Notes: generated by a model not told the origin, from the letters alone. 64,000 nucleotides of DNA from UBA6168 sp964508135 (GCA_964508135.1 CAZDSU010000005.1:62001-126000), one strand, 5' to 3'. Shown: positions 35,318 to 43,384, counted from the first letter of the stretch. Numbers and translations are program-made.

Positions 35318-36592
35318 CTATGCCCCAATGCGGCTGCCGCTTGGAATGATGGCGTTCTTTTTCACCACCACGATACCATCCACTATGACGTAGGTATCGG
35401 TTTCGTGGTCAGCGAGCTTGCCGGGGTTGCCCCGTATGACCACGTTGTCGCCGATGCGCACGTTTTTGTCAATGATGGCGTACTCGATGATGCTGTGCTT
35501 GCCGATGCCCATCGGGATTTCGTTCCGTTCAACGAGTTCCTCCAAGCGCTGGAAGTAGTCGTTGCCCATAACGATGCAATGGGAAAGTACCGAGTAGCCA
35601 CCCACCCTGGAGCGGATGCCAATGACGGAGCGCTCGATGCGCTCTGCGTGGATAATGCAGCCCTCGGCCACCAGCACGTGCCGGAACACCGTGCCGAAGA
35701 ACTTGCTCGGCGGCAACATACGAGGGCGTGTGTACACCATCTTGCGGTTGTCGTGGAGGTTGAACTCCGGGATGTCGTCCGTCAGGGCGATGTTTGCCTC
35801 GAAGAAGGAACTGATGGTCCCGATATCGGTCCAGTAGCCGTTGTATTCGTAACTGGCCACTTTGTAGCCCTCGCGGATGGCTGCGGGAATGATTTCCTTC
35901 CCAAAATCAACGGCGTCGCCGTGTTCAATGAACAGTTTGTTGATGGCTTCTTTACTGAAAATATAGATGCCCATCGAGGCTAAGTAATTCTTGCCGAGCT
36001 GCTTGTTGGCTTCCGATACTTCACTTCCCCAGTTGGGTAGTTCATCGGCGTTGGGTTTTTCAACAAAAGATTCTATCATGCCATCGGCGTTCACCTTCAT
36101 GATACCAAACCCAGTGGCTTCCTTGGCCACGACGGGGATGGTGGCAATGGTCAGGTCGGCACTCTTGTCCACGTGCTCCCGGGCCATTTTCTCAAAGTCC
36201 ATTTGATAAAGTTGGTCGCCGGAGAGGATGAGGATATAGTCGTAGTCTTGGTTGATGAGGTGGCGCATGGATTGGCGCACGGCATCGGCTGTGCCCTGGA
36301 ACCACTTGTCGCTGCCACGTCGCTGCTCGGCGGCGAGGATGTCCACGAAGCCTGGGGCGAAGTGGTCGAAGTGGTAGGTGTTCTTGATGTGCTGGTTGAG
36401 CGAGGCCGAGTTGAACTGCGTGAGCACGAACATCCGGCGCACACCGGAGTTGAGGCAGTTGGAAATCGGGATGTCAATCAGGCGGTACTTGCCTCCGATT
36501 GGCACAGCGGGCTTGGAGCGCTGCTCTGTGAGCGGGAAGAGCCTGGAACCAACGCCCCCGCCGAGAATGAGGCTTATCATTTTTATTACCAT
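35318..36592 (-). CDS. glgC: Glucose-1-phosphate adenylyltransferase
   Basis: A 424-aa nucleotidyltransferase making ADP-glucose from glucose-1-phosphate and ATP, the first step of bacterial glycogen synthesis. Motifs: LILGGGVGSRLFPLTEQRSKPAVP, YRLIDIPISNCLNSG, WFQGTADAVRQ, LSGDQLYQMD, FVEKP and YWTDIGTISSFFEAN. The C-terminal left-handed beta-helix has the usual hexapeptides (SVIGIRSRVGGYSVL). The longer frame from 36688 is not family-like; the start is the Met at 36592 or the one four codons later. No other glg genes are in the window. Confidence 0.95.
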   Translation of the reverse strand: MVIKMISLILGGGVGSRLFPLTEQRSKPAVPIGGKYRLIDIPISNCLNSGVRRMFVLTQFNSASLNQHIKNTYHFDHFAPGFVDILAAEQRRGSDKWFQGTADAVRQSMRHLINQDYDYILILSGDQLYQMDFEKMAREHVDKSADLTIATIPVVAKEATGFGIMKVNADGMIESFVEKPNADELPNWGSEVSEANKQLGKNYLASMGIYIFSKEAINKLFIEHGDAVDFGKEIIPAAIREGYKVASYEYNGYWTDIGTISSFFEANIALTDDIPEFNLHDNRKMVYTRPRMLPPSKFFGTVFRHVLVAEGCIIHAERIERSVIGIRSRVGGYSVLSHCIVMGNDYFQRLEELVERNEIPMGIGKHSIIEYAIIDKNVRIGDNVVIRGNPGKLADHETDTYVIVDGIVVVKKNAIIPSGSRIGA

Positions 36593-36900
36593 GAGCTTTG
36601 ATTTTTTTTGCATTTGGCAAAGGAGCCTTGGGCATTTCTCAACGTGTTTTTTGCAACCGGCCAGGTGTATGGCTACGACCAACGGCACGACATATTTAGT
36701 TTCAAGGCAATTATAGTTATTTTTTAGAAGGTAAAACTAAATGATTTTTTCTTAATCAAAACTTAATGCGGCATGCCTGCAGTGCCACCAATTCATACCG
36801 CTCTAAATGCGGGGAGAACCCGCTCACCGTTTTGGTTTTTTGCATAAAAAAAAGCGCATTCTCCCAAAATCACTAATTTTATCCCGAAAGCAAATTTGTC

Positions 36901-37683
36901 ATGAGCACTGCCGATCAAATCAGAAACAAGATTGCCGACGGCGACCTAGAGGAATCCCTCGACCTCGCCATCAGCTTCCTGCTGGGGCGAGACCCCGGCC
37001 TGCACAGCGAGTGCCTCCAGCACAAGGGCCGACTCAACGATCACAACCGCCAGTACCGCCTGAAAATCATCAGCGTGGACACCATTGACATGACCCGGGC
37101 ACAGGTGCGCAGTGCCCTTATTGACGTGATTCTCCGGCGCATTGAGGAACTGTCGGGCACGGTGGCCAATGCATTCGTGCCACCGTTTGAAACAGCCCGG
37201 CAGTCGCAAACCGTGACGCTCAATTTTGGTCAAAACACGCAGGCCGGCCAACCAACCAGCTTCGGGCCATTCGTGCCTACGGATGCTCCTGCTTCTTCAC
37301 TCGCCAACCACGCCACTGCCCGGCAGCTCGTCGAAGAGTTCGTGAAGCTGTTAGCCACCTACGAGGTGGAAAACGCCGCTTGGCGGGCCGCCCCGTTCCT
37401 GCACCGCAGCCTCTTGCAGGACGAGATGATGCAACCTCAGTTCAAACAGAACAATTTTTACAGCGCACACCAGCGTTTTCGCAGCTATAAAATGCCGGTC
37501 AGTTTCATCAAGACGCAGTCCACTAATCGCACCGCCATTGGTGGTTTGAGAGACCGTGACGAAGGCGAGGAATTTGTTTACACCCTCGAAAAAATGGTGG
37601 ACAACGGCGGAATGCCCGGCACCGTACGGGTGTTTTTTCCAAAAAATGGCGGTGAACCGAAGATTACGTTGGTGAGCTTGTGA
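36901..37683 (+). CDS. Protein with N-terminal effector-associated-domain-like region
   Basis: A 260-aa protein in two parts. Residues 1-85 (DQIRNKIADGDLEESLDLAISFLLGRD... RAQVRSALIDVILRRIEELS) form a short helical domain resembling the effector-associated domains (EAD11-like) described in bacterial conflict systems. There they act as death-fold-like adaptors joining sensors to effectors. A Pro/Ser/Thr-rich linker follows. The C-terminal 120 residues (ARQLVEEFVKLLATYEVENAAWRAAPFLHRS... VYTLEKMVDNGGMPGTVRVFFPKNGGEPKITLVSL) look alpha+beta, possibly an NTF2-like fold, but I do not recognise them. No signal peptide. It precedes the CD225, DUF2752 and M48-like genes on the same strand. Confidence 0.65.
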   Translation: MSTADQIRNKIADGDLEESLDLAISFLLGRDPGLHSECLQHKGRLNDHNRQYRLKIISVDTIDMTRAQVRSALIDVILRRIEELSGTVANAFVPPFETARQSQTVTLNFGQNTQAGQPTSFGPFVPTDAPASSLANHATARQLVEEFVKLLATYEVENAAWRAAPFLHRSLLQDEMMQPQFKQNNFYSAHQRFRSYKMPVSFIKTQSTNRTAIGGLRDRDEGEEFVYTLEKMVDNGGMPGTVRVFFPKNGGEPKITLVSL

Positions 37684-37788
37684 GCGTGCAATTTTTAAAT
37701 TGCTGTAATTTCGGTTTGGTAGTTTTAATGCAGCATATTACTTTGGCCAACTAATTTTTGTTAAATACCTTTTTAAAAACGGAAAACT

Positions 37789-38208
37789 ATGTTTTGTCCT
37801 AAATGTGGCTCCCAAAACAGTGAGACAGCTGGCTTCTGCGCCAGTTGTGGCAATCCGCTAAAGCCTGCTGCCAACACTGGCAGCGGTGCATTCGGCACTC
37901 CGCCTCCTCCTCCGCCAACGCCCCAATATTCAAGCAATGGGGCGAAGCCCAAAAACTGGATACTTGAATCCATCTTGGTAACGCTTTTCTGCTGCCTTCC
38001 CTTGGGCATCGTCGGCATCGTCAATGCGTCTAAAGTAGATTCCAAATATGCTTCTGGTGATTACGCTGGAGCGCAAAAAGCCTCCGAGGATGCCGCCAAA
38101 TGGACAAAGATTGGTTTTTTCGTGGGCATCGGTGTCTCAGTTATTACCTTCATTATCTCCATGTTTACAGGACTAATTGGGGCATTGAGTGGTGGCGGCA
38201 ACTACTAA
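37789..38208 (+). CDS. Zinc-ribbon CD225/dispanin family membrane protein
   Basis: A 139-aa protein. The N-terminal zinc ribbon has Cys3, Cys6, Cys17 and Cys20 (FCPKCG... FCASCG), followed by a Pro-rich linker (PPPPPPTP). The membrane part has the CD225 pattern: WILESILVTLFCCLPLGIVGIVNASKV with the double Cys, then YASGDYAGAQKASEDAAKW and a second helix (IGFFVGIGVSVITFIISMFTGLIG). The family includes eukaryotic IFITM proteins, which alter membrane curvature and fusion. Bacterial copies are of unknown role. The stop overlaps the start of the next gene by 20 bases, showing translational coupling. Confidence 0.9.
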   Translation: MFCPKCGSQNSETAGFCASCGNPLKPAANTGSGAFGTPPPPPPTPQYSSNGAKPKNWILESILVTLFCCLPLGIVGIVNASKVDSKYASGDYAGAQKASEDAAKWTKIGFFVGIGVSVITFIISMFTGLIGALSGGGNY

Positions 38209-38578
38209 TTATAAATGGCAAGCCTGGGCATGGGCGCTGGCAGGGCTGGCATTGGTCGGTTATTTCCTGTTTGACCCGGCTGCCAGCGGCTTTTTCCCAA
38301 AATGCCCCTTCTACGTCCTGACGGGGCTGAAATGCCCAGGCTGTGGCTCGCAGCGGGCAATTCATGCATTGCTTCATCTGCAAGTGGGCAGGGCATTTTC
38401 GGAAAACCCGCTGATGGTCATCTCCATCCCGTACTTGCTAACGGCATTTGTTTTTTTCTTGAAAAAAGAGAAAAATGAAAAATGGCAAGCCGCCGATGAC
38501 ATGCTTTTCAGGGGCAAGGCCGTTAAATTAGTGCTTGTTACCGTGCTTGCATTTTGGTTGCTGCGCAACCTGCTCTGA
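38189..38578 (+). CDS. DUF2752 membrane protein
   Basis: A 129-aa protein with the DUF2752 signature CPFYVLTGLKCPGCGSQRAIHALLHL, which places CPGCGxxRA near the membrane face. Helices at about 14-30, 75-92 and 110-127 flank it. The start ATG lies inside the CD225 gene (20-base overlap). DUF2752 and CD225 genes are often neighbours in bacteria, pointing to a shared membrane function that is not yet known. Confidence 0.9.
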   Translation: MVAATTNYKWQAWAWALAGLALVGYFLFDPAASGFFPKCPFYVLTGLKCPGCGSQRAIHALLHLQVGRAFSENPLMVISIPYLLTAFVFFLKKEKNEKWQAADDMLFRGKAVKLVLVTVLAFWLLRNLL

Positions 38579-38610
38579 GCGTATTTTTACCCACATAAAT
38601 AATTTGTCAA

Positions 38611-39540
38611 ATGGAACTAACCAAAATCAACGGCCTCAACCCGGAGGAGTACCTGCACCCCTTCGATGCCAAGGCGCTCCATGCCCTGCAAAACACGAAA
38701 GGCATGGACACGATGGTGAAAAAGCTCTACGAGTGGGGCCTTGAGACCTACCTCAAGCAGCAGTTCCTCGGTAGTAGCCTGAAGCTCACACAGTCCAACT
38801 TCCCCGATGTGTACGACATCTTCGAGACGGCCTGCGACATCCTCGATTTCAAGGGCAGGCCCCAACTCTACGTCATGCGGGAGGGCTATTTCGATTGCGT
38901 TTCCTGCGGGGTGGAACACACCATCATCGTCATTGGGACGGATGCGCTGGAGAAATTCACGGAGGCCGAGCTGCTCTTCATCTTTGGGCGGGAAATCGGG
39001 CATATCCAATGTCAACATGTGCTGTACATGGAGCTGGGACAGGTGATGCCCGTGCTCATGGATGCCCTCTCCTCGGCCACGATGGGCCTTGGCGGGCTGC
39101 TCTCTGCTGGTTTGCAAATGGCGCTCGTCGAGTGGTTGCAGTGCGCCCAGTACACGGCTGACCGGGCCGGTATCCTTGCTTGCCAGGACGTGACGGTGGC
39201 CTGCACGGCGCTTATCAAGGCGGCGGGCCTCCCCATGAAATACGATGCTACGCTGGTGTTGGACGACTTCAAGACGCAAGCCATTGAGTTTCAGGGCGTC
39301 CAAAAGAACATGTTCCTCAAGTTTTCAAAATACCTCACACAATCCAAAGGTTGGGAAATCGCCCGTGCCAACCAGTTTTTCCGCTGGACCGAGTCGGGCG
39401 AGTACCGCAACATCCTCGAGCGGAAGACCGCCTACGCCCCGCCACCGCCCGGTGCCATCAATTTCTGTCCAAACTGTGGCGCCCGCCTCACTCCCGGAGC
39501 AGTTTTTTGTACCAATTGTGGGACGAAGGTGGGCGGATGA
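38611..39540 (+). CDS. M48-like protein with degenerate zinc site and C-terminal zinc ribbon
   Basis: A 309-aa protein like Bacteroidota M48 peptidases with a zinc ribbon. The peptidase helix reads FGREIGHIQCQHVLY: Arg127 takes the place of the first His in HExxH (codon CGG at 38994-38996). The third-ligand motif, normally AExTADRAG, is AQYTADRAG with Gln180. Glu128 and His131 remain. Two of three zinc ligands are lost, so proteolysis is unlikely. The C-terminal ribbon FCPNCGARLTPGAVFCTNCG is intact and matches the ribbon style of the CD225 protein two genes upstream. No signal peptide; two hydrophobic stretches near 145-175. Follows DUF2752 by 32 bases. Confidence 0.85.
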   Translation: MELTKINGLNPEEYLHPFDAKALHALQNTKGMDTMVKKLYEWGLETYLKQQFLGSSLKLTQSNFPDVYDIFETACDILDFKGRPQLYVMREGYFDCVSCGVEHTIIVIGTDALEKFTEAELLFIFGREIGHIQCQHVLYMELGQVMPVLMDALSSATMGLGGLLSAGLQMALVEWLQCAQYTADRAGILACQDVTVACTALIKAAGLPMKYDATLVLDDFKTQAIEFQGVQKNMFLKFSKYLTQSKGWEIARANQFFRWTESGEYRNILERKTAYAPPPPGAINFCPNCGARLTPGAVFCTNCGTKVGG

Positions 39541-39638
39541 GGATGGGAGTATTTATCGCCGAGCAAATTAAAGACTTCGGCGGTCAGGTTTATTCTGTAG
39601 GTAATAGTCGGGGTTTCAAACACTGCCGACCCCACTCT

Positions 39639-40013
39639 TTACCACACATTTTCCAAGTCCTTTTCCGAATAAGCGTGATTGCGCTCTGTCCAGTATGTAC
39701 CGGTTTTCTTTTTCAGTTGTAGGCTGTCTTTTTTGTTAAACACCCTCGACAACAGCGCCACGGGAAACAGGAACACAAAGAATATCAGCGACAGCATCAC
39801 CTTCGACATGACCCAGCCCATGCCCTCGGCCAGCTTGTACCAGGCCCAGTCCACCCACTTCGCCAACGATGGAATGAATGCCCCAACTACGCCCAAGGCA
39901 ATCGCCCCATAAATCAACGGCCTCGCCGGGTGCAGCAGGTAGATGACCAGCAGGCCAGTGGCGATGACGAGGCAGGTTTCGACTGGCCTACCTTTTTTGA
40001 TAGGTTCCGTCAT
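39639..40013 (-). CDS. SxtJ family membrane protein
   Basis: A 124-aa membrane protein with helices at about 14-50 (LVIATGLLVIYLLHPARPLIYGAIALGVVGAFI) and 70-92 (VMLSLIFFVFLFPVALLSRVF), followed by the family tail TYWTERNHAYSEKDLENVW. SxtJ-like proteins accompany O-carbamoyltransferases, as in saxitoxin clusters; their role is unknown. It lies two bases after the 49-aa SxtK-like gene and downstream of the carbamoyltransferase. Confidence 0.88.
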   Translation of the reverse strand: MTEPIKKGRPVETCLVIATGLLVIYLLHPARPLIYGAIALGVVGAFIPSLAKWVDWAWYKLAEGMGWVMSKVMLSLIFFVFLFPVALLSRVFNKKDSLQLKKKTGTYWTERNHAYSEKDLENVW

Positions 40014-40015
40014 GG

Positions 40016-40165
40016 CTAAAATAAGGTGTAGATGAACGGTGCCACTGCGCTACCACCACCAAAAATCAACAAGACGCCAAGCAGCAGCAGCACGATGATA
40101 ATGGGCAGCAGCCAGAATTTTTTCCGCTCTCGCATGAAGTTCCACAAGTCTTTTAAAAAATCCAT
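40016..40165 (-). CDS. DUF5989/SxtK-like 49-aa membrane protein
   Basis: Translating the minus strand from the ATG at 40165 gives MDFLKDLWNFMRERKKFWLL followed by a single membrane helix (PIIIVLLLLGVLLIFGGG) and the end SAVAPFIYTLF, then TAG. The pattern of an amphipathic charged start, one helix and the SAVAPFIYTLF tail is that of the small DUF5989 proteins found between carbamoyltransferase and SxtJ genes. Two bases separate it from sxtJ. It is easily missed because of its length. Function unknown; perhaps a membrane anchor for the carbamoyltransferase. Confidence 0.88.
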   Translation of the reverse strand: MDFLKDLWNFMRERKKFWLLPIIIVLLLLGVLLIFGGGSAVAPFIYTLF

Positions 40166-40189
40166 TTTTCTTATTTTTTGATATTTGGC

Positions 40190-40271
40190 TTCTTTTTTTG
40201 TCGGCTTCGCCGACGAAAAAAGAAGGATAGTTGGGGGTAAAAAGCTCGCTCTGCGAGCTTTTTACTCCCAA
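40190..40271. repeat. Two adjacent hairpins in the carbamoyltransferase operon
   Basis: First hairpin: TTCTTTTTTTGTCGGC (40190-40205) with GCCGACGAAAAAAGAA (40209-40224), one-base bulge, loop of 3. Second: 19-bp arms at 40231-40249 and 40253-40271 (inner AAAAAGCTCGC / GCGAGCTTTTT), one mismatch. They lie between the carbamoyltransferase stop and the SxtK-like start; the second could act as a partial terminator. Confidence 0.75.
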
Positions 40272-40286
40272 CCCCCCAGTGTTTTT

Positions 40287-42149
40287 TTAATCCAACACAA
40301 ACTCCTCCTGCCAGTTGTCCGTCTTCGTCCATTCGGGCTGGTCGGTCTTTGCGAAGAGGTAGTCGCCCACCACGAGGTAATCCATCTCCGTGCGCATGAA
40401 GCAGCGGTAGGCATCGTCGGGAGTGCAGACAATCGGTTCGCCCCTCACGTTGAAGCTCGTGTTCACGATGACCGGGCAGCCCGTTTTTTCCTTGAATTTT
40501 TCAATCAGCAAGTGGTAGCGGGGATTCGTCTCCCGGTGTACCGTTTGCACCCGTGCCGAAAAATCCACGTGAGTGATGGCTTGCAGGTCGGAGCGTTTCA
40601 CATAAAGCCGCTCCATCATCGGCAGGTCGAGGTAGTTGTCGGGCACTTGGGCTTTTTTGCCTTCGGCAATATCGGCCACCAGCAGCATGTACGGCGAGGG
40701 GGCATCAAGGTCGAAAAACTGCCCGGCATCCTCCGCCAGTACCGACGGCGCAAAGGGCCGAAAGCTCTCCCGGTACTTGATTTTCAGGTTCAACTTGCGT
40801 TGCATCTCCTCGTTGCGGGCATCGCCGATGATGCTGCGGGCACCCAGCGCCCGTGGCCCAAACTCCATGCGACCCTGCACCCAGCCGATGACGTTGCCTT
40901 CGGTTAGGAGCGCCGCCACACGCACGACCAGCTTCGCAAAATCCTCAAACTTCGTGAAGCGGGCCTTGTACTTGCGGGCGACCTGTTCCACGTCGAGCCA
41001 CGAGAACTCCGGGCCGAGGTACGAGCCTTTCATGCCGTCGAGGCCAGCCGTGGCATTCCGCTCCTGCTTAAAATAGAGGTGGTGCGCCGCCAGCGCTGCA
41101 CCCAGCGCCCCGCCCGCATCGCCTGCGGCGGGCTGGATGAAGATTTTTTCAAAACCACCGCTCCGCAACAACTTGCCGTTCGCCACGCAGTTGAGCGCCA
41201 CGCCGCCCGCCATGCAGAGGTGCTTGGCACCAGTCAGCCGCTTGGCTTCCTTCGCCATCAGAATCACCACCTCCTCCGTTACCTGCTGAATGGCCAGCGC
41301 CAGGTCGCAGTGGTGCTGCTCCATCGGCTGCTCCGGCGTGCGGCGTGGAAAGCCGAACAGCTTCGCCCAGGCGTCGTCACGCACCATCCGCAGCCCTGTT
41401 GCGTAGCTGAAATATTGCTGATTCAGCCAAAGCGAACCGTCTTGGCGGATGTCTACCAGGTCGGTTTCGATGATTTTTTTGAAATGGGCAGTCTCTGGGG
41501 CGTTCGGCCTGCCGTAAGGTGCGAGACCCATCAGTTTGTATTCGCCGGAGTTGACCCGAAAGCCGAGGTAGTACGTGAACGCCGAGTACAGCAACCCCAA
41601 CGAGTGCGGGAAGTGCAGTTCCTTCAGTATTTTGATGTTCCGACCAGTGCCGTGGCAAATGGACGCCGTGGCCCACTCACCCACCCCGTCGAGGGTCAGG
41701 ATGGCCGCATCTTCGAAACCGGACGGGTAGAATGCACTGGCCGCATGGCTCAGGTGATGCTCCGGGAACAGCAGTTTCAGCTTGCGTTTGTCGTAGTCGC
41801 CGACCTTGGCCAGTTCTTCGTGGATGATTTTTTTTAGAAACATTTTCTCCTTCAACCAAACCGGAATGGCCTTGATGAACGACGCAAGTCCCCGTGGGGC
41901 AAACCCGTAGTAGGTCTCCAGCAGCCGCTCGAATTTGAGCAGCGGCTTGTCGTAGAAAACGACGGCATCCAGTTCGTCAATCGAAAACCCGGCATAGTCG
42001 AGGCAAAATCGGGCAGCATTGGTGGGGAAGTCGGGGTCGTGTTTTTTGCGGGTAAAACGCTCTTCTTGCGCAGCGGCTATCACCTCGCCGTTGTGGAGAA
42101 CGGCGGCGGCGGAGTCGTGGTAAAAAGCGGATATGCCGAGTATTTTCAT
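40287..42149 (-). CDS. NodU/CmcH-type O-carbamoyltransferase
   Basis: A 620-aa enzyme that moves a carbamoyl group from carbamoyl phosphate, through carbamoyl-adenylate, to a hydroxyl. The N-terminal Kae1-like domain has MKILGISAFYHDSAAAVLHNG, EHHLSHAASAFYPSGF and LDGVGEWATAS. Metal-site and glycine-rich segments include FRVNSGEYKLMGLAPYG and LCMAGGVALNCVANG. The C-terminal YrdC-like part shows GWVQGRMEFGPRALGARSIIGD, KIKYRESFRPFAPSVL and CPVIVNTSFNVRGEPIVCTP. The acceptor is unknown; with the SGNH hydrolase and sugar genes upstream, a surface glycan is likely. Start taken at MKILGISAF and not five codons earlier. Confidence 0.94.
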   Translation of the reverse strand: MKILGISAFYHDSAAAVLHNGEVIAAAQEERFTRKKHDPDFPTNAARFCLDYAGFSIDELDAVVFYDKPLLKFERLLETYYGFAPRGLASFIKAIPVWLKEKMFLKKIIHEELAKVGDYDKRKLKLLFPEHHLSHAASAFYPSGFEDAAILTLDGVGEWATASICHGTGRNIKILKELHFPHSLGLLYSAFTYYLGFRVNSGEYKLMGLAPYGRPNAPETAHFKKIIETDLVDIRQDGSLWLNQQYFSYATGLRMVRDDAWAKLFGFPRRTPEQPMEQHHCDLALAIQQVTEEVVILMAKEAKRLTGAKHLCMAGGVALNCVANGKLLRSGGFEKIFIQPAAGDAGGALGAALAAHHLYFKQERNATAGLDGMKGSYLGPEFSWLDVEQVARKYKARFTKFEDFAKLVVRVAALLTEGNVIGWVQGRMEFGPRALGARSIIGDARNEEMQRKLNLKIKYRESFRPFAPSVLAEDAGQFFDLDAPSPYMLLVADIAEGKKAQVPDNYLDLPMMERLYVKRSDLQAITHVDFSARVQTVHRETNPRYHLLIEKFKEKTGCPVIVNTSFNVRGEPIVCTPDDAYRCFMRTEMDYLVVGDYLFAKTDQPEWTKTDNWQEEFVLD

Positions 42150-42172
42150 GTTTTCGTTTTCCAATCGTGGTA

Positions 42173-42243
42173 GAAATTGGAAATTAGGAAATTGAGAAAT
42201 TTGGGTAAATCCAATTTCTCAATTTCCTAATTTCAAAATTTCC
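42173..42243. repeat. Short-word inverted repeat (GGAAATTAGGAAATTGAG)
   Basis: The left arm (42173-42204) and right arm (42211-42243) are inverted copies of GAAATTAGGAAATTGAGAAA plus AATTGG ends, with a 6-base loop. The right arm runs into the SGNH gene: it encodes its last residues (LKLGN) and supplies the TGA stop at 42219-42221. Confidence 0.85.
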
Positions 42244-43274
42244 TTGAGGTGCGGTAGCAGTCCTGCGGCTATCACCGCTTGCCCACTTTCGTTCCAATGG
42301 CAGTTGTCAATGGCTTTCAGGGCGATTTTTTGCTCCAGTTGAGTGACCTCCAGCTGTCGGGCGGGTTCTTCGAGGAAGGTAGCGCCATTTGCCTCGAAGA
42401 TGCGCTTCATCTCGCCCATCTGCGGCTCATAAATGTCGGCAGAAAAGGCCACCAGTTTGGTATTTTCAGGCAATCGCTCACGAATCATCGTCACGATTTT
42501 CTCCGTTCTCCGCACCGCCTCGTCGTAGGGTGGGTAGCTGCGCTTGTCCGTGGCAATGTAGTATTCGCCCACCCGTTTTTCCTGCTTGAAAAGGTTTTGC
42601 TTCACGCCATCCCAGCGGCCTTTCAACCATGTGGTAAACTTCAATCGCTGCCACCATGATTTCGGAAGCTGATAAAAAACTCCGCCATCCATATCGAGGT
42701 AAGGTCGCCGTTGGCCGACCTTGTAACCACAGACGATCTCGAGCGGGGCGTAGTTGTCAATAAAATCGTTGCTGCAAGTCTCCCAAACGACGACATCTGG
42801 TTGGATGCGATCCACCCATTTGTCCAGCACCATGTACTCCTGCAAAGTGCTGTAACCCGCATGGCCGTAAGCAAACGCCTCGAAGCCAAGGCTGTCGGCG
42901 AGCAGGTTGTAAAACGTATTTTCGTTGGAAGCCTCGATGCTGGCCGTGTAGCTATCGCCGAGAAAAAGCACCTTGGGGCGGGCAGAGGCCGTGTCACCAA
43001 AAGCCTTGAAGCCGTTCTCGTCGTAGCGGATGCTGATGTTGTACGGCTGCTTGTTGGCATCCCGCATCTCGCCCGACCAAGCGTATCCGGGCTTCATTTT
43101 CCAGCCAAAATAATCGTCATCCAGTGCGGTATCGTAAGGTGGGTTGATCTGATTTTTCTTGGAAAACAACCGCATGGCTGCTTCGCCCACCAACAAGATG
43201 ATAGCGAGTACAAACACCAAGGTGATGATGCTGTACAGTGCCTTGCGGCCAGAACTTAGCGGTGGTTGGGACAT
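42219..43274 (-). CDS. SGNH/GDSL hydrolase family membrane-anchored protein
   Basis: A 351-aa protein with one N-terminal membrane helix (LYSIITLVFVLAIILLVGEAAM) and an extracytoplasmic SGNH-hydrolase-like domain. Block I is VLFLGDSYTAS with the likely catalytic Ser, block III is WETCSNDF with Asn, and the catalytic His would be in NCHWNESGQ. Such enzymes de-acetylate or acetylate glycans. It precedes the carbamoyltransferase, as in many carbamoyltransferase-SxtJ loci, so the two may modify the same molecule. The last five residues come from a repeat arm. Confidence 0.88.
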   Translation of the reverse strand: MSQPPLSSGRKALYSIITLVFVLAIILLVGEAAMRLFSKKNQINPPYDTALDDDYFGWKMKPGYAWSGEMRDANKQPYNISIRYDENGFKAFGDTASARPKVLFLGDSYTASIEASNENTFYNLLADSLGFEAFAYGHAGYSTLQEYMVLDKWVDRIQPDVVVWETCSNDFIDNYAPLEIVCGYKVGQRRPYLDMDGGVFYQLPKSWWQRLKFTTWLKGRWDGVKQNLFKQEKRVGEYYIATDKRSYPPYDEAVRRTEKIVTMIRERLPENTKLVAFSADIYEPQMGEMKRIFEANGATFLEEPARQLEVTQLEQKIALKAIDNCHWNESGQAVIAAGLLPHLKEILKLGN

Positions 43275-43280
43275 AGTGGT

Positions 43281-43384
43281 ACGTTGGGAATTTGGCGTGT
43301 TGGCACTTTAGCGTGTTGGGCAGGGTCGTGAATGTTGGCAGTGACTACCTAAAACGCCAACAAGCTAAAACGTCAATACGCCAA
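43281..43384. repeat. Short-word inverted repeat (GTTGGCGTTTTAG)
   Basis: The left part (43281-43320) has repeated GCGTGTTGG and CTTTAGCGTGTTGG words; the right part (about 43347-43384) has their inverted form (CTAAAACGCCAACAAGC, CTAAAACGTCAATACGCC). The right arm overlaps the end of the epimerase gene and encodes its terminal GVLTF plus stop. Confidence 0.75.
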
